6,196 nt of DNA from an uncultured Caryophanales bacterium (GTDB taxonomy: Bacteria; Bacillota_I; Bacilli_A; RFN20; CAG-826). Both the position numbers and the translations under genes were made by a program. Where the stretch lies: NCBI GenBank assembly GCA_946404585.1, contig CAMJEC010000055.1, positions 1 through 6,196 of the forward strand. The letters are read 5' to 3'. Positions 1 through 5,256 of the stretch are shown one piece after another (position 1 is the stretch's first letter; each line of letters begins with the position of its first letter). The notes below the pieces were generated by a model, which was given only the letters and a program-made list of their open reading frames with translations, ran no database searches and had not been told where the DNA came from.

Positions 1-876
1 ATAGAAGACATCACCAGGATAGGCTTCTCTACCTGGGGCTCTCTTTAATAAAAGAGATAAAGTACGATAAGCAACAGCGTGCTTACTTAAATCATCGTAG
101 ACAATTAAGACATCTTTACCTTGATACATGAATTCTTCCGCCATTGCACATCCAGCATATGGAGCGACATATAATAATGGCGCTGGTTCACTCGCGGAAG
201 CACTCATCACGATTGTATAATCCATTGCTTTATGACGTTTTAATTTATCAACGATTTGGGCCACTGTAGAATTCTTTTGACCGATAGCAACATAAATACA
301 AATGACACCTTTATCTTTTTGATTGATAATTGCGTCAATAGCAATCGCGGTTTTACCGGTTTGTCTATCACCGATAATAAGTTCTCTTTGACCACGGCCA
401 ATAGGAGTCATCGCGTCGATCATTGTAATACCTGTTTCAAGAGGGGTATCAACACTCTTTCTTTTGATAACACCTGGGGCAATCACTTCGATTGGACGGC
501 GTTTATTTGTTTTGATTTCACCTTGTCCATCAATGGCTTGACCTAAGGAATTAACAACACGGCCTAATAATTCTTCACCAACTGGCACTTCCATGACCAT
601 CTTTGTGCGATTGACTAAATCGCCTTCTTTAACTAAGTTATCGTTACCTAAAAGAACAACGCCCACACTATCGCTGTCAAGGTTCATAACCATACCGTAT
701 ACTTCGTTAGGGAATAATAAAAGCTCACCTAGCATTGCTTTTTCTAAGCCATATACATTAGCGATACCATCACCAACAGAAACAACAGTACCAACGTCGT
801 TACTATCGATTTTGTGGCGGTAATTTTTGATTTGCTCTTTAATAAGAGCGCTGATTTCATTAGCGTGGATTTTCAT
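1..876 (-). CDS. atpA: F1Fo ATP synthase subunit alpha, partial (C-terminal part beyond the window)
   Basis: Alpha subunit of the F1 head, which pairs with beta to form the nucleotide sites of the ATP synthase/ATPase; the alpha sites are non-catalytic. The first 292 codons are present and the frame is open to the left edge; a full protein is normally about 500-510 residues. The N-terminal beta-barrel (about 1-95) contains DVGTVVSVGDGIANVYGL. The nucleotide-binding domain follows, with the Walker A motif GDRQTGKT at 169-176, the Walker B strand VLIVYDD at 256-262, and the family signature GREAYPGDVFY at 282-292, where the window ends. The usual DDLSKQAVAYR segment reads DDLSKHAVAYR here. The start is 3 bases after the atpH stop, and its ribosome binding site lies inside the atpH 3' end. 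It is the last visible gene of the minus-strand run; gamma, beta and epsilon should follow to the left. Identification is secure. Confidence 0.98.
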   Translation of the reverse strand, partial: MKIHANEISALIKEQIKNYRHKIDSNDVGTVVSVGDGIANVYGLEKAMLGELLLFPNEVYGMVMNLDSDSVGVVLLGNDNLVKEGDLVNRTKMVMEVPVGEELLGRVVNSLGQAIDGQGEIKTNKRRPIEVIAPGVIKRKSVDTPLETGITMIDAMTPIGRGQRELIIGDRQTGKTAIAIDAIINQKDKGVICIYVAIGQKNSTVAQIVDKLKRHKAMDYTIVMSASASEPAPLLYVAPYAGCAMAEEFMYQGKDVLIVYDDLSKHAVAYRTLSLLLKRAPGREAYPGDVFY

Positions 877-879
877 GAG

Positions 880-1416
880 TTAAAGCTCCTTTCCTAGAAG
901 GTCAATTTGCATTTTTTCAAGTTGGTTTTTAATTGAGCCATCGTAGACATGAGAATTGATGACGACTTTCACCCCACCGATTAAACTTGGATCAATACGG
1001 GAGAGAAGTTCAACATCCATTCCTTCGATTTGACTGATTTTGTTTTTGATTTTGTTAATGGTTTCTTTATTAAGAGGAAATGCTGAATAGATAAGCCCTT
1101 CTTTAACACCCTTATATTCATTACATAAGGAATTAAACGCTTCTAAGACATCTTTAATATAGTTAGTGCGGTTATTAGCAATTAATACTTTTACAAAACT
1201 AACAATATCTTCATCAAAATCTTTTAAGATTTTAGAAGCAATATCTTGTCTTTCTTCACGTGACATAAAGCGTGAATCGATAAGCAATAAAAAGTCTTCA
1301 TTATCATGAATGATTTCTGATAATGCTTTTCCTTCATCTTGTAGCTTAGTGAGTTTCTTTTCTTCTAAGCCTAAAGAGAATAATGCTTCAGCGTATGTTT
1401 GGGCTATTTGATTCAT
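880..1416 (-). CDS. atpH: F1Fo ATP synthase subunit delta
   Basis: Delta subunit (OSCP equivalent), part of the peripheral stalk that joins the top of F1 to the b subunits. It has 178 residues, the normal family length. The helical N-terminal domain begins with IAQTYAEALFSLG (residues 4-16), the usual 'YAxALF' opening of the family. The C-terminal part carries the delta signature DPSLIGGVKVVINSHVYDGS at 142-161, followed by a QLEKMQ helix. It lies 8 bases after atpF and 3 bases before atpA. No Shine-Dalgarno sequence precedes the ATG: the upstream bases are only A/T with a run of TTAATTTAATCT. Translation probably depends on ribosomes that have just ended atpF. The start is still well supported because the family motif begins within a few residues of it. 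Confidence 0.96.
   Translation of the reverse strand: MNQIAQTYAEALFSLGLEEKKLTKLQDEGKALSEIIHDNEDFLLLIDSRFMSREERQDIASKILKDFDEDIVSFVKVLIANNRTNYIKDVLEAFNSLCNEYKGVKEGLIYSAFPLNKETINKIKNKISQIEGMDVELLSRIDPSLIGGVKVVINSHVYDGSIKNQLEKMQIDLLGKEL
885..892 (-). promoter_or_regulatory. Ribosome binding site of atpA
   Basis: AAAGGAGC on the minus strand, 8 bases before the atpA ATG and lying wholly within the last codons of atpH. It fixes the atpA start and implies that ribosomes finishing atpH pass over the atpA initiation site. Confidence 0.85.
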
Positions 1417-1424
1417 AGATTAAA

Positions 1425-1967
1425 TTAATTTAAACGATTGATAAAATCTTCGGCGAGACGAGCGTTATCTTCGTTATCGACTTCGCGTTTTAAGATTTCT
1501 TTTGAGGCGGATAATGCGACATTAACCATCTCATTTCTAATGTCGTTAAGAGCGTCCACTCGGGCTTGCTCAATATCATCTTGAGCGGCGAGTTTCATCT
1601 CTTTAACTTCTTCTTTAGCTTCTAAAACCATTGCTTCGTATTTTTCTTCACCTTTTTTAGTGGCGTTAGCAATGATTAAGCTTGCTTCCGCTTTGGAATC
1701 ACTAAGAATTTTCTTGGCTTCTTTAGTTTGTTCCACGGCTTCAGCGTGATTCTTTTGGGCTTGTTCAATTTCTTCTTGGATAAAGTCTGCTCTTTTTTGG
1801 AGCATCTTTTTCACTGGCTTATAGGCCACGAAGAAGACAACAAGTAAAAGGATGATAAAAGAAGATAATTGAATGACAAGAGAAAACCAATCTGGCACTA
1901 ATTTACCAGGAATCGTTTGCATCTGTTCAATAATATCGTCAATGGCGTTAAATATTGGCAATGACAT
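1425..1967 (-). CDS. atpF: F1Fo ATP synthase subunit b
   Basis: Membrane-anchored peripheral stalk subunit that holds F1 against rotation; it works as a dimer. It has 180 residues. A single hydrophobic membrane helix lies at about residues 28-49 and ends in AYKPVKKML, the usual Arg/Lys/Pro-bearing exit. A long, highly charged alanine/glutamate/lysine-rich coiled coil then runs to about 150. The C-terminal part (NVALSASKEILKREV) matches the delta-binding end of b subunits. The membrane helix is preceded by about 27 residues, longer than the roughly 5-10 of a typical bacterial b. There is no lipobox cysteine, so it is not the lipoprotein form known from mycoplasmas. The start is supported by a strong AGGAGGT site 8 bases upstream. 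It follows atpE by 16 bases and precedes atpH by 8. Confidence 0.95.
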   Translation of the reverse strand: MSLPIFNAIDDIIEQMQTIPGKLVPDWFSLVIQLSSFIILLLVVFFVAYKPVKKMLQKRADFIQEEIEQAQKNHAEAVEQTKEAKKILSDSKAEASLIIANATKKGEEKYEAMVLEAKEEVKEMKLAAQDDIEQARVDALNDIRNEMVNVALSASKEILKREVDNEDNARLAEDFINRLN

Positions 1968-1975
1968 ATATTCCT

Positions 1976-1982
1976 ACCTCCT
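1976..1982 (-). promoter_or_regulatory. Ribosome binding site of atpF
   Basis: AGGAGGT with an 8-base spacer to the ATG at 1967. It sits in the short gap after atpE. This strong site decides for the long N-terminus of subunit b over the internal Met16. Confidence 0.9.
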
Positions 1983-1983
1983 T

Positions 1984-2208
1984 TTACTTTGTAAATAAAA
2001 TCAAAATGCTGATGAGCAATGAGTAAATCGCTGTAGTTTCAACAAGAGCACAAGCGAGAATCATTGATGTTCTGAGTTTCCCGTACATTTCAGGGTTACG
2101 TGACATGCCGTCAAGAGCATGGGCACAAACCAAACCTTCACCAAGAGCACTAGGCATAACACCTAAGATGGCGATAGCAGCGGCTAAAACGTTTAATGAA
2201 CCGGTCAT
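1984..2208 (-). CDS. atpE: F1Fo ATP synthase subunit c, Na+-type two-carboxylate ion site
   Basis: Ring-forming rotor proteolipid of Fo. It has 74 residues, at the short end of the family, with almost nothing before helix 1. Helix 1 is about 5-33, the polar loop is SRNPE at 36-40 (family R-Q/N-P), and helix 2 is about 47-72. The ion-binding carboxylate is E57. E24 on helix 1 lies exactly 33 residues earlier, the same spacing as Q32/E65 in the Ilyobacter tartaricus Na+ ring. T58, T59 and Y62 occupy the positions of S66, T67 and Y70 of that ring. Proton-type rings usually have alanine and a non-tyrosine residue at two of these places. The ligand set therefore predicts Na+ binding, in the form with Glu in place of Gln known from Fusobacterium nucleatum. 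The start codon shares one base with the atpB stop (TAATG) and has a strong AGGAGG site. Confidence 0.96.
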   Translation of the reverse strand: MTGSLNVLAAAIAILGVMPSALGEGLVCAHALDGMSRNPEMYGKLRTSMILACALVETTAIYSLLISILILFTK

Positions 2209-2969
2209 TAATTCTTCCTCCTTTCCATAGTGTTTAAAGTAATATCTTCTGGAATCTCTTGGCCAATAAAGATAGAGGTCAAAAGAATGAAGACAAATGT
2301 CTGGATTAAACCAGAAAAGACATCAAAATAAGCGTGAAGTATCGCGAGTGGAAGAGGGGCTAAGAACACTTGATTCCATTCAGATTGAATGAAAGAGAAA
2401 AGTGTGCTTGATAAATCTCTTAAAGCATACTCCACGATGGATAATAATGCCCAACCTGCGATAGCGTTACCAAATAAACGTAAAGTGAGCGAGAGTAAAG
2501 GCGCCCACATGGAGATTAAGTTAATTGGTAAAAAGATTGGGATTGGATCGATGTAGCGTTTAAAATAACGCCACTTCGTATATCTAGCGGATGTGTAATG
2601 GATTAATAGGAATGTCGTCAAGCCAAGAGATAATGGCACCGCCATATAGGTCACTGGAGAAGGAAGACCCGTTAATCCAAAAATAAATGAGATGAATAAA
2701 TACATCGCTACACCCATGATAAACCCACCAAAGTTAGGTAAGGCTGTACCCACTAAATCACGAGCAAAGTTATCAAAGAAATTGACGCCAATTTCAGCGA
2801 TTAATAAAAGACCTTTTGGCTTTTTAAGTGGATCATGTTTAGCGGCTAAAATGCCCACGATTAAAGAAAGTATCACTATAATGAGAATGACTATTAGTGA
2901 AGACACTAATTCTCCAGCGATATTAATCTTGAAGAAATTACTGAAAATGTTGTTATTTTCCTCAGGCAT
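2208..2969 (-). CDS. atpB: F1Fo ATP synthase subunit a
   Basis: Stator subunit that forms the two ion half-channels against the c-ring. It has 253 residues, normal length, and is strongly hydrophobic, with membrane segments at about 21-43, 81-100, 108-126, 145-162, 166-182 and 205-236. The essential arginine is R164 in LTLRLFGN, with N168 four residues on, as in R210/N214 of E. coli. The last helix pair holds YFDVFSGLIQTFVF, with Q223 at the position of E. coli Q252. The position equivalent to E. coli E219 is W173, and that of H245 is D216, so the usual ionisable pair is not intact. The D-V-F-S-G-L-I-Q-T style of the last helix resembles mollicute a subunits. It overlaps atpI by 8 bases and ends in a TAATG overlap with atpE. 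Confidence 0.96.
   Translation of the reverse strand: MPEENNNIFSNFFKINIAGELVSSLIVILIIVILSLIVGILAAKHDPLKKPKGLLLIAEIGVNFFDNFARDLVGTALPNFGGFIMGVAMYLFISFIFGLTGLPSPVTYMAVPLSLGLTTFLLIHYTSARYTKWRYFKRYIDPIPIFLPINLISMWAPLLSLTLRLFGNAIAGWALLSIVEYALRDLSSTLFSFIQSEWNQVFLAPLPLAILHAYFDVFSGLIQTFVFILLTSIFIGQEIPEDITLNTMERRKN
2217..2222 (-). promoter_or_regulatory. Ribosome binding site of atpE inside atpB
   Basis: AGGAGG, 8 bases before the atpE ATG, encoded by the final Arg-Arg codons of subunit a. Consensus strength fits the need to make many more c subunits (a ring) than a subunits. Confidence 0.88.
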
Positions 2970-3348
2970 TTTTATCCTTTCCTATGTGCGCGATAAGGGT
3001 TAATAACGAGACTACTAAGTAAGTGATAATTAAGGATATTGGCGAAATAATATATAAGCTAAGCTGTAAGCGTAAAACGGCGAACGTAATAGCGCTTACC
3101 ACCAATAAAGATAATCTAAGAAATATCACAAAGACATCGAGTTTAGCGGTCTCTTTGCCGTATTTCTTACTTAAGTAAAGTATTAACCATCCAAGGATGA
3201 TGATACCCCCTCCAGTCAATACACCGAAGGGGATATCTCCTCTTTGTTGCCAAAATAGAAATATTGTTCCTAGAAAGCCTAAGACTGTCGCGATTATTGA
3301 AAGAATAAGGGCTTTTATTTCTATTGTTTGGCTAAAGAATTTTTTCAT
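2962..3348 (-). CDS. atpI: Small four-helix membrane protein in the AtpI position (ATP synthase protein I)
   Basis: Protein of 128 residues with four predicted membrane helices at about 12-33, 41-59, 71-93 and 95-120, a basic N-terminus (MKK) and a short charged tail. Length, topology and position directly before atpB fit AtpI. That protein helps assemble the c-ring in several bacteria, including Na+-dependent ones such as Propionigenium modestum and Acetobacterium woodii, and has also been linked to Mg2+ uptake in Bacillus. AtpI sequences diverge widely and no catalytic motif is expected, so the name rests on context more than on residues. The ATG overlaps the pfp stop by one base (TAATG). 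No Shine-Dalgarno sequence is visible before it, which suggests coupling to pfp translation. It ends in TGA and overlaps atpB by 8 bases. Confidence 0.8.
   Translation of the reverse strand: MKKFFSQTIEIKALILSIIATVLGFLGTIFLFWQQRGDIPFGVLTGGGIIILGWLILYLSKKYGKETAKLDVFVIFLRLSLLVVSAITFAVLRLQLSLYIISPISLIITYLVVSLLTLIAHIGKDKNA
2975..2980 (-). promoter_or_regulatory. Ribosome binding site of atpB inside atpI
   Basis: AAAGGA with a 5-base spacer to the atpB ATG at 2969, lying within the last codons of atpI. It supports the ATG at 2969 and the 8-base gene overlap. Confidence 0.75.
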
Positions 3349-4553
3349 TATTTAACTTTGATACGTTTGAAGTTACTCACTGGGGCGATGCCATCTTTAT
3401 AGATGAGTTTAACTTCGCCTTGGACTAATGGACGTAAATAATCTCTGAAGCTATCGCTCATACGTGTAGCGTCAACGATCATTTCTGGTTTGACGTGGCT
3501 GACAGCATTAGCGACTTTGCTTAATGGAGCGAGTTTATATTTGATCTTGTATGGGTTTTGACTCACTCTTTCAAAGATAATCATTTTGCCTGTTTTACCT
3601 TTAAGAGCGGCTTGAACAGCTTTTTCACCAGTTTTGATAGCTTCTTTACGGTCGACTAAAGAAACATATTGTGGGAAGGCTCTTTGGATGATGGAGAATT
3701 CCACCGCTCTTGTGCCGATATCAAGTCTATTTTCAACGATTCTGCAGAGTTCCGCAGCAGCGCCACCTAATTGGGCGTGACCGAAACCATCAACACGGAC
3801 GTTGGTCATATCTCTTTCGAATTGTAAACCTTCAGAGATAGCGACTAAGGCAAAGCCTTTTTCTTTATAAACTCTTTGAACATCAACTAAGAATTGTTCT
3901 AAGTCGAACTTCATTTCTGGTAAGTAAATGAGGTGTGGTCTTGTTTGTTCTGGTAATAAATCAACAGAAGCTGTTAACCAACCAGCATCACGGCCCATGA
4001 TTTCAACGATGTGGACTTTACCTTTCTTGAAACAGTTAGCGTCCATAGCGAAAGCATTAACAGAGTTAATAACGAATTTAGCGGCACTTGGGAAACCTAA
4101 AGAGTGGTCTGTGCAGGCTAAGTCGTTATCAATTGTTTTTGGCACACCGATAACTTTGACGTCTTCGATACCTAATTCTTTAACTAATTTAGCAAGTTTA
4201 TTGCAGGTATCCATGGAGTCGTTACCACCATTGATGAAAACATAACCAATGTTGTGTTTTTTGATGTTTTCAATAATCGCGGCGTATTCAGGAGTATGGA
4301 TGTCCTTTGGAAGTTTTCTTCTTGTGGTACCTAAGATACTACCTGGAGTTTGGAGAAGAAGTTCGATTTGTTCATCGTCTTCTAAACCTAAATCGATTAA
4401 GTCATCATCGATTAAGCCTTCAACACCGTGTTGAGAGCCATAGATGTGACCGATAAGATCTGGATGTTTTTTTGCTTCTTTAATCGCACCATATAATGAT
4501 GTGTTAATGACTGAGGTTGGTCCACCGGATTGGATGTAAACCATGTTTTTCAT
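3348..4553 (-). CDS. pfp: 6-phosphofructokinase, pyrophosphate-dependent type (diphosphate--fructose-6-phosphate 1-phosphotransferase)
   Basis: Cytoplasmic glycolytic enzyme, predicted to phosphorylate fructose 6-phosphate to fructose 1,6-bisphosphate with pyrophosphate, reversibly. It has 401 residues, the range of the longer PPi-PFK clade and longer than the roughly 320 of ATP-dependent PfkA. An N-terminal phosphate-binding loop is at 9-14 (SGGPTS). The donor motif is GGNDS at 109-113, where D112 is the residue that blocks ATP in PPi enzymes (Gly in ATP enzymes). PKTIDND at 138-144 has K139, the lysine typical of PPi enzymes, and D142 as catalytic base. MGRDAGW at 186-192 binds the sugar phosphate. 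The first motif is GGNDS rather than the more common GGDDS. The start is supported by AAAGGAG 9 bases upstream; the ATG at codon 4 would be too far. It follows the hydrolase by 43 bases and shares one base with atpI. Confidence 0.93.
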   Translation of the reverse strand: MKNMVYIQSGGPTSVINTSLYGAIKEAKKHPDLIGHIYGSQHGVEGLIDDDLIDLGLEDDEQIELLLQTPGSILGTTRRKLPKDIHTPEYAAIIENIKKHNIGYVFINGGNDSMDTCNKLAKLVKELGIEDVKVIGVPKTIDNDLACTDHSLGFPSAAKFVINSVNAFAMDANCFKKGKVHIVEIMGRDAGWLTASVDLLPEQTRPHLIYLPEMKFDLEQFLVDVQRVYKEKGFALVAISEGLQFERDMTNVRVDGFGHAQLGGAAAELCRIVENRLDIGTRAVEFSIIQRAFPQYVSLVDRKEAIKTGEKAVQAALKGKTGKMIIFERVSQNPYKIKYKLAPLSKVANAVSHVKPEMIVDATRMSDSFRDYLRPLVQGEVKLIYKDGIAPVSNFKRIKVK

Positions 4554-4562
4554 AAGTTGTTT

Positions 4563-4569
4563 CTCCTTT
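4563..4569 (-). promoter_or_regulatory. Ribosome binding site of pfp
   Basis: AAAGGAG in the 43-base gap between the hydrolase and pfp, 9 bases before the ATG at 4553. The rest of the gap is almost pure A/T, with no hairpin and no convincing promoter pair, so pfp is probably read through from upstream. Confidence 0.85.
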
Positions 4570-4596
4570 ATATATTTATATAAGATTTATAATTGC

Positions 4597-5118
4597 CTAG
4601 ATAATTTCCATGTGGAGATGTTTTAAAACATCAAAAGCCTTTTCTTGCATATCTAAATCAAAAGATGAAGTTGCATCTCTTACGATTTTGATTTTGCAAT
4701 ACGTTGAGGCTGCCGCTTTAGCGATAATAGCGTTACTAAAGACACAGATGTCACTAACAAGACCACAGAGATAAATCTCGTCAAAGTTATTTTTAGCAAT
4801 ATAATCGCCTAAAGCTTTGCTACCAAAACCTGGTTTTTCAAACACTAGGGAATCCTCTACGAGGTCTTTAATTGATGGATGTAATTCCCAACCCTTAGTG
4901 CCCTTTAAACAGTGAGGAACAGGTAAGTATTGGCCTTCGGTTGTTTTTAAATAATCTTCTTGGTGGGTATCATACGTAAAAACGACGGTGTCTTTATTAG
5001 CACGGAATTCTTTAATGAGTTCCACGATACGAGGGGCAATCTTATCTGCGCCTTCAAAGCCTAAAGCACCATCAACGAAATCGTTTTGATAATCCACGAC
5101 TACGAGTAATCTTTGCAT
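4597..5118 (-). CDS. Isochorismatase-family cysteine hydrolase, probably nicotinamidase-like
   Basis: Cytoplasmic hydrolase of 173 residues, usual family length. The Asp-Lys-Cys triad is visible: D9 in VVVDYQNDF, K95 in VFEKPGFG, and C125 in CGLVSDICV, where the preceding Gly-Leu-Val also fits the cis-peptide turn. D50 and H52 in YDTH and H69 in PVPHCLKGT match the metal ligands of nicotinamidases (nicotinamide to nicotinate, NAD salvage, pncA). Isochorismatases proper lack this metal site. Substrate cannot be settled from sequence; other amidases share the fold. The start chosen is the ATG at 5118, because AAAGGA at 5125-5130 is 6 bases from it. A TTG two codons further upstream would abut the binding site. 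It is first in the minus-strand run and therefore nearest the promoter region, and may share transcription with pfp and atp genes. Confidence 0.88.
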   Translation of the reverse strand: MQRLLVVVDYQNDFVDGALGFEGADKIAPRIVELIKEFRANKDTVVFTYDTHQEDYLKTTEGQYLPVPHCLKGTKGWELHPSIKDLVEDSLVFEKPGFGSKALGDYIAKNNFDEIYLCGLVSDICVFSNAIIAKAAASTYCKIKIVRDATSSFDLDMQEKAFDVLKHLHMEII

Positions 5119-5124
5119 ATACAA

Positions 5125-5130
5125 TCCTTT
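5125..5130 (-). promoter_or_regulatory. Ribosome binding site of the cysteine hydrolase
   Basis: AAAGGA with a 6-base spacer to the ATG at 5118. It decides for this ATG against the in-frame TTG at 5122-5124, which would have no spacer. Confidence 0.8.
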
Positions 5131-5142
5131 CTAGCGATAATC

Positions 5143-5151
5143 ACTATATCA
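5143..5151 (-). promoter_or_regulatory. Candidate extended -10 promoter for the hydrolase-pfp-atp run (proximal)
   Basis: TGATATAGT on the minus strand, that is TG-N-TATAGT, an extended -10 element. No good -35 box lies 16-18 bases upstream, where the sequence is only T/A-rich. It would give a leader of about 18 bases carrying the AAAGGA site. It is an alternative to, or works alongside, the distal candidate at 5212-5240. Confidence 0.35.
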
Positions 5152-5185
5152 CATAATATATTTAAAAAATATAAAAATCGAAAAA

Positions 5186-5203
5186 ACTCATTCTTTTACG
5201 AGT
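5186..5203 (-). terminator. Terminator-like hairpin with T-tract, minus strand
   Basis: Read on the minus strand, ACTCGT-AAAAGA-ATGAGT forms a 6-bp stem (one G-T wobble) with a 6-base loop. It is directly followed by five T residues (5185-5181). The stem is A/U-rich and weak. No gene ends here on this strand, so it cannot be an ordinary 3' terminator. It could end antisense transcripts from the divergent kinase gene, act as a leader structure, or be chance in A/T-rich DNA. Confidence 0.3.
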
Positions 5204-5211
5204 GAAATAAC

Positions 5212-5240
5212 GTTATAATTAATTTGCTTGAAATTGTCTA
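5212..5240 (-). promoter_or_regulatory. Candidate sigma-A-type promoter for the minus-strand run (distal)
   Basis: TAGACA (5240-5235) and TATAAC (5217-5212) are separated by exactly 17 bases on the minus strand, each close to the consensus boxes. Start of transcription would be near 5205, giving a leader of roughly 87 bases before the hydrolase ATG. Its -35 box lies inside the promoter of the divergent gene. Confidence 0.5.
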
Positions 5241-5256
5241 GACATTTGTTTAGAAT
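5228..5256 (+). promoter_or_regulatory. Sigma-A-type promoter of the nucleoside kinase-like gene
   Basis: TTGAAA (5228-5233) and TAGAAT (5251-5256) with a 17-base spacer on the plus strand. Transcription would start near 5263, leaving a leader of about 26 bases before the ATG at 5289 that includes a strong ribosome binding site. It overlaps the distal candidate promoter of the opposite strand. Confidence 0.65.
5235..5244. repeat. Perfect 10-bp palindrome TGTCTAGACA, possible operator
   Basis: Perfect dyad in the spacer of the plus-strand promoter; it contains the -35 box of the minus-strand candidate. Flanking bases extend the symmetry partly (AA on the left and TT on the right after one mismatch). 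Placement suits a regulator acting on both divergent transcripts, but no regulator gene is present in the window. Confidence 0.4.

Noticed and set aside
256..546. Open frame of 96 codons on the plus strand
   Set aside because: Lies antisense within atpA, whose minus-strand frame has all expected family motifs; no ribosome binding site and no recognisable protein.
593..823. Open frame of 76 codons on the plus strand
   Set aside because: Antisense shadow of the atpA N-terminal barrel; Ser/Thr/Pro-rich low-complexity product with no domain.
2962..2964. Possible use of TGA as tryptophan (mycoplasma code)
   Set aside because: TGA here ends atpI at the expected length and at an overlap with atpB; tryptophans in the window are encoded by TGG and no in-frame TGA interrupts a gene.
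2692..3003. Open frame of 103 codons on the plus strand
   Set aside because: Antisense to the well-supported atpB start and atpI end; the basic product is a by-product of hydrophobic codons read backwards.
3928..4434. Two open frames (105 and 61 codons) on the plus strand
   Set aside because: Antisense to the conserved donor-binding part of pfp; no ribosome binding site and no family resemblance.
4554..4596. Internal promoter in front of pfp
   Set aside because: TATAAA/TATAAT-like strings occur, but only because the gap is almost all A/T; no -35 box is found at 16-18 bases, so it was not listed.
5122..5124. TTG as start of the cysteine hydrolase, giving 175 residues
   Set aside because: It directly abuts the AAAGGA site with no spacer; the ATG two codons later has a proper 6-base spacer and puts the catalytic Asp at the usual position 9.
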